From an uncultured Clostridia bacterium (GTDB lineage: Bacteria > Bacillota > Clostridia > Christensenellales > CAG-917), in assembly GCA_944332815.1 (NCBI GenBank), contig CALVKQ010000002.1, positions 189,787 to 253,786 of the forward strand: 64,000 nucleotides of DNA. The letters are read 5' to 3'. Positions 11,301 to 17,417 of this stretch are shown here, in pieces. The notes under the pieces were generated by a model that had not been told where the DNA came from, did not search any database, and saw only the letters and a program-made list of their open reading frames with translations. The translations under genes were made by a program, and so were the position numbers. Each line of letters begins with the position of its first letter. Position 1 is the first letter of the stretch.

Positions 11301-11367
11301 CGAGGATGCCGACCGTAAACGCTAAACAGCAAAAAATTGCCAACCACAAAAAAACTTTTTTTCTCAT
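2359..11367 (-). CDS. giant lipoprotein with InlB-type and BspA-type leucine-rich repeats
   Basis: About 3000 residues. I place the start at the ATG opening MRKKVFLWL; a TTG six codons upstream is possible, but GAGGG lies seven bases before this ATG. The signal peptide ends in a lipobox (LAAC), so the protein should be lipid-anchored at the outer membrane leaflet face. A Pro/Glu/Asp linker and InlB-like modules follow (V-x-F-x-x-NGG ... W-x-W pattern). Then come eight ~70-residue repeats ending in YTAKW, and finally about 1700 residues of BspA-type LRRs with about 36 copies of a VTSIG signature. No LPXTG or C-terminal anchor is seen. Such proteins usually bind host, mucin or bacterial surface ligands; no enzyme domain is visible. 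Long internal blocks are duplicated. Confidence 0.9.
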   Translation of the reverse strand: MRKKVFLWLAIFCCLAFTVGILAACNGGDSTQTGGQTPADSSAYAGRYYEEVNGRLDADSWIELGDDWTWVDSDTMMGTFTVDGSSIHFYWVTASEPMFDGTIFDGEFTVNILGTLCKYKQGTPSADTPEEPDEGDPDDEKPEEPEGEYHTVTFDVNGGEEAVLPHEYLVGALMSLPTPTREGYRFWGWFDELGVRYDNSSVMPNEDLTLTAEWKIIVTSYEDEYIYFKPATEGKKNSDSYYDRYASSGIHHYMYLELESDSIGGPEAVGSSNNLDLASRVDMDFSVADGYTLTWYNDSGFTSINGAQRFTLGYGSNIYFLTVSEGSRVVQRYLIDFYIKYDYYISLYSNIYENESYNEENRVRVIEGEKIAFSDLEQKAERDFEFDKWVYFNYDLGEYAEFDFDVAIYKNWSLYQTFKPQTITANLNGGSMDEELLITPYTPYQQLPVPTKENYDFIGWQLADGDYFADITGYGSTTLLSYDNYFKSLKAEFRPKKYYKDVSDEGDTISFVSTVPVVFYTDESRAKIHEIYYLPTELLPYSPVPDAVPLTGDDIFLGWRSYYGTDEAEIFDFNQAIEVPTSVFPEFRAATYDSEVGIGNGYTFTSDSSFDTHHVTVWLPSSGEYILTVSGKAGISVAAYGEYEASSYTSTSSRPATIVLLCDDLSGRSATVTLKQTSGKVTLSLSGESGYSDQSQKIDPTTAKYGEFGKEVLLNARENVGGIFLGWYDEDDVQVSGKGSYLYMFTMPGNEVTYTAKWAKVSVVSEDTAKGTVSQLTKKYLPGEEVSVTATTKSGYTFIGWYNGDEKVADTLTYKFEMPAEDVTYTAKWIACPVNLEVSNADAGSVGMPTTTVAGERVAITATTNPGYTFIGWYKGDEKLTDSLTYEFTMPEENVTYTAKWQLCATTLTVNDENAGSVSGLEGPTIVGNKVSVIATTNPGYTFIGWYNGEEKLTDSLTYEFTMSAENVTYTAKWIKVTVESEDTTKGTVSQLTDTYVFGEEVSVTATTNLGYTFIGWYNGDEKLTDSLTYEFTMPEESVTYTAKWIKVTVESEDTAKGTVSQLTDTYVFGEEVSVTATTNLGYTFIGWYNGDEKLTDSLTYEFTMPEENVTYTAKWIKVTVESEDTAKGTVSQLTDTYVFGEEVSVTAATNLGYTFIGWYNGDEKVADTLTYKFEMPAENVTYTAKWIKVTVESEDTAKGTVSQLTDTYVFGEEVSVTAATNLGYTFIGWYNGDEKLTDTLTYKFEMPAEDVTYTAKWMMNAEMEPFVFTSTQTSLSITGVNTKDATSLTIPSYVTHIGSDAFSGCNALASIEVDVSNTTYASVDGILYNKAKTEFVHIPDAITGDVEIPGGVTSIANYAFSGCGNLTSITIPDSVTSIGDGAFRGCTDLESVVIPNSVTSIGGSAFSGCSSLESMTIPFVGDEVGKTSSDTYQYPFGYIFGTSSYTGGTAVRQYYYGSSTSSTTSTTYYIPSSLRSVTVTGGNILYGAFNNCSMLTSITIPDSVTSIGERAFYGCSGLTSVTIPNSVTSIGEYAFYGCAAEIVWGDAPEITEIGDYAFYGYEGTSITIPDSVTSIGDDAFSGCDSLVSVYYTGDIASWLEKSWHSEVMASGRMLYLDGNKVEGEVFIPDGTTSIPSYAFAYQTGVTSVTIPNSVTSIGRGAFGGCGSLRSITIPFVGAEAGNTSSDAYQYPFGYIFGALSYTGGESIRQYYYYRRNPSSTTWNTYYIPSSLRSVTVTGGNILYGAFYNCSMLTSVTIGNGVTSIGKEAFYGCTGLTSVSIPDSVTSIGGYAFYDCSSLESITIPDGVTSIGEDAFSGCDSLTSITIPDSVTSIGDDAFRNCSGLTSVTIGNGVTSIGEYAFSDCTSLESITIPDSVTSIGDDAFRNCSGLTSVAIGNGVTSIGEYAFSDCTSLESITIPDSVTSIGDDAFRNCSGLTSVTIGNGVTSIGEYAFNGCTGIVSATMPTLAIAHVPQGSLQTAVLTSGESIEANAFSGCTSLTSVTIPDSVTSIGQGAFSGCTSLTSLTIPDSVTSIGSSAFSGCSGLTSVTIGNGVTSIGSSAFSGCSGLTSVTIPDSVTSIGQGAFYACTSLESIIIPFVGATKDGTTNTHFGYIFGASSYSSNGRYVPTSLKEVTITGGTSIANYAFSGCGNLTSITIPDSVTSIGDGAFRGCTDLESVVIPNSVTSIGGSAFSGCSSLESMTIPFVGDEAGKTSSDTYQYPFGYIFGTSSYTGGTAVWQYYYGSSTSSTTSTTYYIPSSLRSVTVTGGNILYGAFYNCSMLTSVTIGNGVTSIGSSAFSGCSGLTSVTIPDSVTSIGSFAFSGCSGLTSVTIPDSVTSIGEYAFNGCAAEIVWGDAPEITEIGDYAFRGYEGISITIPDSVTNIENYAFQGCSGLTSVTIPDSVTSIGYGAFYGCDSLVSVYYTGDIASWLEKSWHSEVMASGRMLYLDGNKVEGEVFIPDGTTSIPSYAFAYQTGITSVTIPDSVTSIGSGAFSGCDNLQYNEYDNASYLGNAENPYLVLIKAKDTSITSVNIHDSTKLIYEYAFSGCSGLTSVTIPDSVTSIGDGAFSGCSSLESITIPFVGDEAGNTSSDTYQYPFGYIFGKSSYTGGTAVKQYYYGSSTSSTTSTTYYIPSSLRSVTVTGGNILYGAFYDCSMLTSVTIPDSVTSIGERAFNGCAAEIVWEDAPEITEIGDYAFYGYEGISITIPDSVTSIGSNAFNGCNSLTSIYYAGDMTSWLEKSWQNRVMSSRRVLYLDGNKVEGDITIPDGTTSIPSYAFAYQTGITSVTIPDSVTSIGEYAFRYCSGLTSVTIGDGVTSIGEYAFQYCSGLTSVTIGNGVTSIGLGAFGMCYALTSITIPDSVTSIGEYAFQYCSGLTSVTIPDSVTSIGEYAFQYCSGLTSVTIGNGVTSIGLGAFGMCYALTSITIPDSVTSIGSNAFWLCNSLSSVTFKVTEGWHAYGNTSTSDVSFDGSDLSNTSTAAIYLKSQYASYYWEREVNE
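2400..7580 (-). repeat. BspA-type LRR-coding repeat array with nested long duplications
   Basis: DNA of ~69-base units, each encoding AF-x-x-C-x-x-LTSVTIPDSVTSIG-like segments. Longer composite blocks recur within it. One, containing the PFGYIFG and SSLRSVTVTGGN motifs, sits near 3.5, 4.7, 6.3 and 7.0 kb. Another, with a WLEKSW motif, sits near 3.1, 4.05 and 6.55 kb. Neighbouring copies are nearly identical at DNA level. Confidence 0.85.
7590..9140 (-). repeat. array of eight InlB/Listeria-Bacteroides-type repeats
   Basis: Eight in-frame repeats of about 70 codons, each with GYTFIGWY-x-G near the middle and YTAKW at the end. The four or five central copies are almost identical in DNA, while the outer ones have diverged, as expected for recent expansion in the middle of an array. 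Confidence 0.85.
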
Positions 11368-11400
11368 CCCTTCGCCCTCTATCAAAAACGCCTGTCGCTT

Positions 11401-11423
11401 GCGCCGAATAAGCCGTTCGGCGC
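11401..11423 (-). other. hairpin in the 5' leader of the giant lipoprotein gene
   Basis: GCGCCGAA / TTCGGCGC perfect 8-bp stem with a 7-base loop, between the promoter and the start codon, without a T run. It may stabilise the mRNA. Confidence 0.5.
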
Positions 11424-11442
11424 ATACCTATGCTTAATTATA

Positions 11443-11472
11443 ATAATACATTAGATGTTTCTTTAATGTCAA
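11443..11472 (-). promoter_or_regulatory. sigma-A promoter of the giant lipoprotein gene
   Basis: Minus strand TTGACA (11467-11472), 18-base spacer, TATTAT (11443-11448). Leader of about 70 bases. The rest of 11473-11755 is AT-rich and I see no gene in it. Confidence 0.6.
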
Positions 11473-11755
11473 TACTGATAACTATAAATAAATCAAGCGT
11501 GAAAATACGGGCTTCCCTTGCGCTTTTTCCGCGGACGGCCCGGTCCAATCGGACACGTAAACAAAATAAATAGGCTGATTTTGCCTTAGAAGCGTATAAA
11601 TTGTTGAGCAGGGGTCGCTCTGTTTCGGCGTTAAGGCAAAACACTTGACGATCTCGTCGTGAAAACTAAAAAAATAATCGATTTCGACAAAGATTTGGGG
11701 ACGCCGGGTTTTACCTTGGCGGCTGCAGGAGTCCGTAATATGGGCTCTTGTTTTT

Positions 11756-11980
11756 ATGTTGCTCATTAATGACGTGCCGAGATCGATACAAATTATGATC
11801 ACCGATCGCTTTCACGGAAGACCTAAACACTTGCGAGGCTATGGTCCGGGTGACCGTCAGACGATGATGGGACATGCCGGAGGCAGCCGTATCACGAACG
11901 ACGTCTATACTACGTATAGCCCCGACGTGACAGCAGCGGAGATCCGCGAGATCTACGGCGATTTTCTCCCGGAATTCTGA
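11756..11980 (+). pseudogene. C-terminal remnant of a tyrosine recombinase (phage-type integrase)
   Basis: A 74-codon fragment with no in-frame extension upstream (a stop precedes it). Its second half carries the signature of the integrase C-terminus: MMGHAGGS resembles the LGH-x box, and DVYTTYSP holds the position of the catalytic tyrosine. The catalytic arginine and histidine region before it is degenerate or missing. The last ~35 codons and ~120 bases beyond the stop are nearly identical to 30815-31019. This is the relic of an element that inserted near a tRNA-Val 3' end, a copy of which lies at 12102. Confidence 0.65.
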
Positions 11981-12043
11981 CATCATTTTTGACATCAAAT
12001 TTGACATCATTTTTGACATCATTTCGGTGCGATTTTGATGTCA
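11978..12043 (+). repeat. iteron-like array: four 12-bp direct repeats plus one inverted copy
   Basis: TGACATCATTTT-type 12-mers run head to tail at 11978, 11990, 12002 and 12014, the first one containing the recombinase stop codon. TGATGTCA in opposite orientation lies at 12036-12043. The layout resembles arm-type integrase binding sites near an attachment site. The copy at 30914 has only two repeats. Confidence 0.6.
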
Positions 12044-12076
12044 AGTTTACAAAGTAAACGATTTCGGGGACATGAA

Positions 12077-12100
12077 AAAACCCACTAAACAGTGGGTTTT
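12077..12100. terminator. bidirectional terminator hairpin
   Basis: AAAACCCACT / AGTGGGTTTT stem, AAAC loop. Read on the minus strand it directly follows a tRNA-like CCACCA end. Confidence 0.6.
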
Positions 12101-12101
12101 C

Positions 12102-12117
12102 TGGTGGGGACAACAGG
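12102..12117 (-). other. 16-bp copy of the tRNA-Val 3' end (attachment-site scar)
   Basis: TGGTGGGGACAACAGG is identical to 35466-35481, the 3' end (T-arm part, acceptor, CCA) of the intact tRNA-Val gene; identity stops abruptly after 16 bp. It lies 120 bp after the recombinase remnant, as an attachment site would. No complete tRNA is present here. Confidence 0.6.
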
Positions 12118-12290
12118 TCATTCGCCTGACGGCGAAAGCGTCTTGCAAATGCCGAAAATTTCTTTTTAGGGATGCGCCGCAAGCCGCCGAACCTGCGCGC
12201 GAAGGAACTCTTTTACGCACAATGTAATGAGAACATGCGCCTCGCCCGTATGTTTCGAACGCGCGCAAGGTTCTCGCCAGTGAGTGTTGT

Positions 12291-12342
12291 CACCAGCATA
12301 GCAAAAGGGACGGCGTTTGCCGTCCCTTTTGCTATGCTGGTG
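12291..12342. terminator. 24-bp perfect inverted repeat, bidirectional terminator at the left edge of the defence island
   Basis: CACCAGCATAGC... (12291-12314) pairs perfectly with 12319-12342 around a GTTT loop; the core is AAAAGGGACGGC / GCCGTCCCTTTT. It can end the helicase transcript coming from the right. No gene is seen in 11981-12442 apart from these scars and hairpins. Confidence 0.65.
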
Positions 12343-12367
12343 GAGTAAATCGACAGAAAATCGAACC
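12338..12367 (+). repeat. left copy of a 30-bp direct repeat flanking the helicase operon
   Basis: Begins TGGTGGAGTAAA and ends AAAATCGAACC; 29 of 30 bases match 20547-20576. On the minus strand it reads like the end of a tRNA (GGTTCGA ... CTCCACCA), but the T-stem cannot pair, so it is a tRNA-like scar. It probably marks the boundary of an inserted island. Confidence 0.6.
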
Positions 12368-12442
12368 GTACGAGCAGAAATGGTCGTAAGTGTGGGAGGC
12401 AAATGCGGAGGTGAGAGCCTCGTAGGCAGAGGCGATGGGGCG

Positions 12443-12565
12443 TCAGGTGCGGATGCGGTCGCGGTAGTCGCCGGGGGCCCTGCCCGTGAAGTGTTTGAAT
12501 TGGCGGGTGAAGTGGCTTTGCGAGGAAACGAAGCGCGAAAGAAACGAAGATGCTTTGATGCCGGA
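12443..12565 (-). pseudogene. C-terminal remnant of an AraC-family regulator
   Basis: Minus-strand frame ending in TGA at 12443 encodes a SSQSHFTRQFK-x-FTG-x-x-PG-x-YR segment, the second HTH and tail of AraC/XylS regulators. No N-terminal part is present, and the reading cannot be followed beyond about 12565. It sits between the left direct repeat and the helicase gene, so it came with the island or was cut by its insertion. Confidence 0.6.
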
Positions 12566-12665
12566 TGGATCGGGCGTACGTAGTAAAAATAGGTTAAAAG
12601 GGATGGCGGAGACCATACCTTTGAGCTACTCTGAATATGGCAACGATGTCTGATATTTCATACCG

Positions 12666-15600
12666 CTATTCACATAACTGTTTCAAAAAGTCCAAGGCTT
12701 TTTTTCTGTCCAGCAGTTCATGTATCTTTTGATTCTCATAACTGCGTAAACATCTATAACATGACGGAGAACAAGTGCAAGAACTCAAATTTCTCACAGC
12801 GTCTTCGATAACTTTTTTGAACACAGCACCGTCTTGGGTGGCGAGCCTTCTCGAGTGCCCGGCACCTCCGGGCACCGCGTCGTAAATTATGATCTGATGC
12901 TCTTTGGTTTTACCGTTTTGCTTGTATGTCAGGCACGCTTTTATATCCCTTCTTTCTATGCTGAATGCCGCAGCAAACGCATTGAGGACCGCATACATGA
13001 CCGACAACATCGTATTCTTGTCGGAAGTGTCGCACTCAAAGCTTAATTTTGCCACATCAGTACGGAACTCATGATGAAGCCGATAGCACTTCAGGTTCTT
13101 ATTTTCGCATTCCCCTCCGCCGAACGGCTTTGGGTGTCCGTGTTTTGCATCTTTTATCTCCCACGCACCGGCGTGATAATCGTTATATTCCGCCCTCAGT
13201 TTCGCCTCTTCGTCGCCGGCTATCGCATAACCGCATTTAGAACATACATAAAATTTTTCGGTGGATCTTACGACCAACGAATCATTTGATGTCGATTCGA
13301 TCTTGACGCCTATCCCGTTGCAGTCATACTCATACTCACAAATGCGAAGAGCTTCTTTATCTCCGATGTATATATCTTCGGTTTTATATTTCCTCTCTTG
13401 CGAGCTGAGCGGGACCGGCCTCACTTCCTGTTCTGCAATGAATCCGGCGCGCGGTTCTATACTCTGATTAAAATCACGTTTGCTCAATCGCCTTCCGCAA
13501 ACCGCACATACTCTTCCCTCTCCTATCGGGATATTGGAAAAGTTGACGCACCCGCAATCCGGGCATTCCGCCATATATGCGATCTCGAAAACATCCATCT
13601 CTTTTTTGTTTACTATCGGCTTCCGTATATATCTGCTCGTATAAAGTCTTCCGTCCGCAATGACCTCTGCCGACGGAGCATACTCCGCTATCGCAACGGA
13701 AAGATCGCGGTTCAGATTCAGCGTCTTAGGAGTGTCAGACAAGTTTTGAGAAAGCTCAACGGCATCGACGGGGAAACCGTACTTAGGCAATATATTCCCT
13801 CGCACCAAAAAGTCTATCAAGTCATTGTGTTGATATCTTTTCAACGCTCTCTGCAGAGACGCCGCCGTCTGAACATCTATTTTTGCCGCTTTTTGGACCT
13901 CGTTCGTAAGATACGACACATTTTGCTCGTATGCGTATATCAACTTGGAAAGACAACCGTCATCACCGATGAATTCGTCAATCCATTCAAAAGAATCCAC
14001 ATACTTTTGCGCCAATGTTTTCCCGATCGATCGCGGGATCGACCTTTGCAAAATTTGTGCAAGCTCCTGTGGCTTAGTTTTTAACCATGCAAACAAGCCG
14101 TTGTAGCCCTTTTCGTTCAGGAATTTGTCAGCGTTGTTTCCGTTATACAGTGCGCTGTTGTTCCTCAGATAAAGGCTAATGGCGATCGCGTAAACATGCC
14201 TCCGCAATATCTTTTCGTTTTCCAATTTGAATTTCGGAGGATATATCACGCCGTTGATCATCTCCGCAGGCGAGTCAAAGAAAGTGAAGTCGTGCGATCC
14301 GAGCCGCGCATATGTCAAGGCAAATGCGGCAGCGTCTATGCTCCTGCCCGCACGCCCGACACGTTGCGCGTAATTTGCCGCCAACGGCGGTATGTTTCTC
14401 AAAAACACCGTTTCAAGGTCGCCGACATCGACCCCCATTTCAAATGTGGTGGAACATGACAATGCATTGATCTCTTTGCGGATGAATTGCTGTTGATAAT
14501 CAAGCGCTTCTTTTTTGTCGAGTTGGGCAGTATGCTCCTTGACAAACAACGGCCGCATTTTATCGCTGCTGTACAACCTGACATAATGATTGTTTTCCCC
14601 CGTTTCATCTGGCGCAAGCCGCCTCAAACGCCCGCCGCAACCTTGATGCCGACAAATGCCTTGGATGTTGAACTGCGTCGTTTTTCCGCATTTTTCACAC
14701 TTCCACACTTTCGCGGCTTCGCCGAATTTGACGGAAAAACAGTTTGCAGGCATTCTATAACCTTTGCCGTCTATATTGCTCATCTTGTATGCATTTTCAA
14801 CTTCTCCGGTCAAAAAGCTCCAGTAAGCTTTCAAGAACGCAACGGCATCCTCATCGTCTAACTTCAAAAACAGTTTCGTCACACGTAACTTGCTGTTTGA
14901 AGACGAATAGTAAACCGTCCCGTCTTTGCGCCGCTGTTCGGCGGGCAGAAACGTCTTGACATAATTTTGTCCGTTGCCTTTCTGCCCGACGATCATAGGT
15001 TGCATAGGGGTATAGAACAGGTAACGCCTGTCGTTATCGTTTATATCAGTAGCATGTGAAGTTTCGATCGCGCCGTCTTGAACGATCGAGAAAGCCAAAT
15101 AATCAAGGAAATTTTTTGCGTCTTCCGCATTGACGTTATACTCTTGCACTACCGCTTCCGCCGCCGAAACATTGCCTTTATATTCGAACGACAGTTTCCC
15201 TAATGCGACCAATGACGTGTCGGAATTCGCCCTGCACATCTCGTTGAGCACGGCGATCCAAGCATTACGGGTGTTTTCCACCGCAGATGACTCCGCACTA
15301 TCGGAATTATTCTCCCGAAACAATCGCTTCGCGGAAAATAAATTCTCAAGAGTTTTTACAAGGTCGATCACCGACATGCCCGTCACGCCTTTGCACTCAT
15401 TCTTGTCGGCTATGCTCCACATTGCTCTCCGGCGCAAGAATTCTTTATAATAATCTTCAAGGTTGCACGCGAATTTCGCCGCGCCCTGCCTGCTGTCCGA
15501 GAAGATGAGAAACTGACTGCCCGTCGATATCTTTGTCTTTTTTTGTCTGGCGCTTCCAAAAATGTTATGACGTTTTTCATCGCTGCCGGCAGCGTCGACG

Positions 15601-17417
15601 TAAGTATGTTCGGGGATCTGCTCATACAGCGAAGTCGCGACCACCCCCGTAGCCGCCTCGTAACCGAGACGGAATTTCCTCAACTCTCCGCCGCAATTTA
15701 TGCAAGACATCACTTTTTTCAGGCGTACTTCCGCAGCATGTTCGCACCCGCACCACCCTTGAAAATATTCGTCCGCCGGTATGACTCTGCCGCAATTCTT
15801 ACACAACACAAAACTTTCATCGGCGTGTTCATCACGATCCGTGCAATTATGACGCGCACGCCCCTCATCCTCGCTCTCAAAAGATCCTATCTGCCACGTT
15901 GCCGCCTCTTCGGGCTGGCTGCACATCACAAAGTTACCATCCTCGATCTTGCCGACAAGTGCTATCTCGCCGCAATCCTTGCAAACGGCGATCTCAAACA
16001 TGCGGGCAAAATTTCCCGGAGCATACTCATACATCTTGCTCCGCACCAATGACAAACTTTGCTTGTGGTCCAATGCCAGATAACAGCCGTCTAATGCGCG
16101 AAGGAAATAATGATAACGGATGTCTGCCAGAGGTTTGCCGTTTTTCCTTGCTTTTGCACATAACGCAATAAACGCGACCGCCTGCTCTTTGGTGATGCCG
16201 AGCCGCCGAGCAAATATGTCAAGATCGACCAATTTCCCGATGCGGCGCATCTCACGGTAAAATTGCGATGTCGATATGACGTCATACAGCGTCTCGGCAT
16301 CATCCGCAGATGTGGGAGCGATGTTATGCTTTGCAAGCACATCTTTTACGAACGCCTCTTCGTTTGCCAGCTCTTCAAACAGGCTTATCGGATAATCGGT
16401 GACCTCGCCGGTTTGCGGAAGCGGATCGCGCTCGCCGGCTACCACATCACAACTTTCAAAGGCACAACCCGTAAGATTTTCGGCAAATGCGGCGGCGTCC
16501 GCGCCGCTTTCGCCGCTGCCCGTACCAAGCGTCGCAGAAGTCAAGATAAACTGCGGCGGACGATCACCGCATATCCTGCCTTTTAACCTTCCCATCAAAA
16601 ATGCCGTTTCGATGCCGGTGGCTCCTGCATAGACATGGGCTTCATCCAGCACAACAAACTTAAAAGGCGACTGTGAAAACAGGACATCATCACCGGGGCG
16701 CAGCAAAAGGTGTTCCAGCATCGCATAATTGGTGAACAGGATGTGCGGCGGCGTTTTTTTCATTTCGTCGCGAGAAAGCAACTCGTTTTCGAGTCTGTGC
16801 CTTAGTTTAGGGTGCTGCTCGTTTTCATACATTGCCTCATACAGCTTTATTGCGTCAGCTTCCCGATGCTCCGTACCGCCGTTATACACGCCGAATTTTA
16901 TGTCCGGATATTCCATCAAGATCTCTCTCAGCCCTTTGATCTGATCGTTTGCAAGCGCGTTCATCGGATAAATGAAGATTGCCCTTACGCCGTCGGACAA
17001 CGCACCTTGTTCTTTCTCCCTCAGCAGTTCATTCAGGATCGGGATCAAAAAACAATTCGTTTTTCCGCTGCCGGTGCCGGTCGAGACCACCACATTCTTC
17101 CCCGCAACTATCTTTCTGATCGCGTTTTCCTGGTGCGCATACAGCGGCCTCGTCAAAGGAAGTTTAGGCGCGACGGATTTCCCTTTTTCCAGTTCGGTAA
17201 ATAGTGGGGAAAGCACCCCTTCGTCGATCAGATCCTGCAGCGTCGCTCCGCTTTTGAATGCGTCCTTTATTTCTACGATCGGACCTTTCGCCACAGTGCG
17301 GTTGAGCCTGTCTGTCAAATGTCGGCGCAGATCGCCATCCCTAAAATGAAATGTCGTGGCGATATAGCCGATATATTCTTTCTTTATCTCATCTGCCGCT
17401 TTCGCCGGATCAAACAT
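12666..17417 (-). CDS. druE: DruE-like giant DEAH-box helicase with DUF1998 C-terminus
   Basis: 1583 residues, ATG preceded by AAGGAGG. Helicase motifs: QxxAI near residue 95-100, Walker A STGTGSGKT at 112-120, DEAH at 258-261, SAT at 294-296 and motif VI QRVGRAGRS. Several Cys4 zinc clusters (CKDCG, CINCGG, CEKCG, CPDCG with CAVCG) are inserted. The C-terminus has the DUF1998 signature, D-x-VPGGAGH then C-x-C-x-x-x-CYRCLRSY and a LDRK tail. Large helicases with fused DUF1998 include DruE of Druantia; MrfA-type repair helicases are half this size, and DISARM separates DUF1998 into DrmB. The start overlaps the upstream gene by eight bases, so the two are coupled. GC is visibly lower than in the flanking housekeeping genes. 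Confidence 0.75.
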   Translation of the reverse strand: MFDPAKAADEIKKEYIGYIATTFHFRDGDLRRHLTDRLNRTVAKGPIVEIKDAFKSGATLQDLIDEGVLSPLFTELEKGKSVAPKLPLTRPLYAHQENAIRKIVAGKNVVVSTGTGSGKTNCFLIPILNELLREKEQGALSDGVRAIFIYPMNALANDQIKGLREILMEYPDIKFGVYNGGTEHREADAIKLYEAMYENEQHPKLRHRLENELLSRDEMKKTPPHILFTNYAMLEHLLLRPGDDVLFSQSPFKFVVLDEAHVYAGATGIETAFLMGRLKGRICGDRPPQFILTSATLGTGSGESGADAAAFAENLTGCAFESCDVVAGERDPLPQTGEVTDYPISLFEELANEEAFVKDVLAKHNIAPTSADDAETLYDVISTSQFYREMRRIGKLVDLDIFARRLGITKEQAVAFIALCAKARKNGKPLADIRYHYFLRALDGCYLALDHKQSLSLVRSKMYEYAPGNFARMFEIAVCKDCGEIALVGKIEDGNFVMCSQPEEAATWQIGSFESEDEGRARHNCTDRDEHADESFVLCKNCGRVIPADEYFQGWCGCEHAAEVRLKKVMSCINCGGELRKFRLGYEAATGVVATSLYEQIPEHTYVDAAGSDEKRHNIFGSARQKKTKISTGSQFLIFSDSRQGAAKFACNLEDYYKEFLRRRAMWSIADKNECKGVTGMSVIDLVKTLENLFSAKRLFRENNSDSAESSAVENTRNAWIAVLNEMCRANSDTSLVALGKLSFEYKGNVSAAEAVVQEYNVNAEDAKNFLDYLAFSIVQDGAIETSHATDINDNDRRYLFYTPMQPMIVGQKGNGQNYVKTFLPAEQRRKDGTVYYSSSNSKLRVTKLFLKLDDEDAVAFLKAYWSFLTGEVENAYKMSNIDGKGYRMPANCFSVKFGEAAKVWKCEKCGKTTQFNIQGICRHQGCGGRLRRLAPDETGENNHYVRLYSSDKMRPLFVKEHTAQLDKKEALDYQQQFIRKEINALSCSTTFEMGVDVGDLETVFLRNIPPLAANYAQRVGRAGRSIDAAAFALTYARLGSHDFTFFDSPAEMINGVIYPPKFKLENEKILRRHVYAIAISLYLRNNSALYNGNNADKFLNEKGYNGLFAWLKTKPQELAQILQRSIPRSIGKTLAQKYVDSFEWIDEFIGDDGCLSKLIYAYEQNVSYLTNEVQKAAKIDVQTAASLQRALKRYQHNDLIDFLVRGNILPKYGFPVDAVELSQNLSDTPKTLNLNRDLSVAIAEYAPSAEVIADGRLYTSRYIRKPIVNKKEMDVFEIAYMAECPDCGCVNFSNIPIGEGRVCAVCGRRLSKRDFNQSIEPRAGFIAEQEVRPVPLSSQERKYKTEDIYIGDKEALRICEYEYDCNGIGVKIESTSNDSLVVRSTEKFYVCSKCGYAIAGDEEAKLRAEYNDYHAGAWEIKDAKHGHPKPFGGGECENKNLKCYRLHHEFRTDVAKLSFECDTSDKNTMLSVMYAVLNAFAAAFSIERRDIKACLTYKQNGKTKEHQIIIYDAVPGGAGHSRRLATQDGAVFKKVIEDAVRNLSSCTCSPSCYRCLRSYENQKIHELLDRKKALDFLKQLCE

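Noticed and set aside
11482..11802. Minus-strand 106-codon frame near the recombinase remnant
   Set aside because: Overlaps the recombinase remnant on the other strand, lacks a ribosome-binding site and resembles nothing known.
12338..12367. A functional tRNA gene at the tRNA-like repeats
   Set aside because: The T-stem cannot pair and no anticodon or acceptor 5' half is present.
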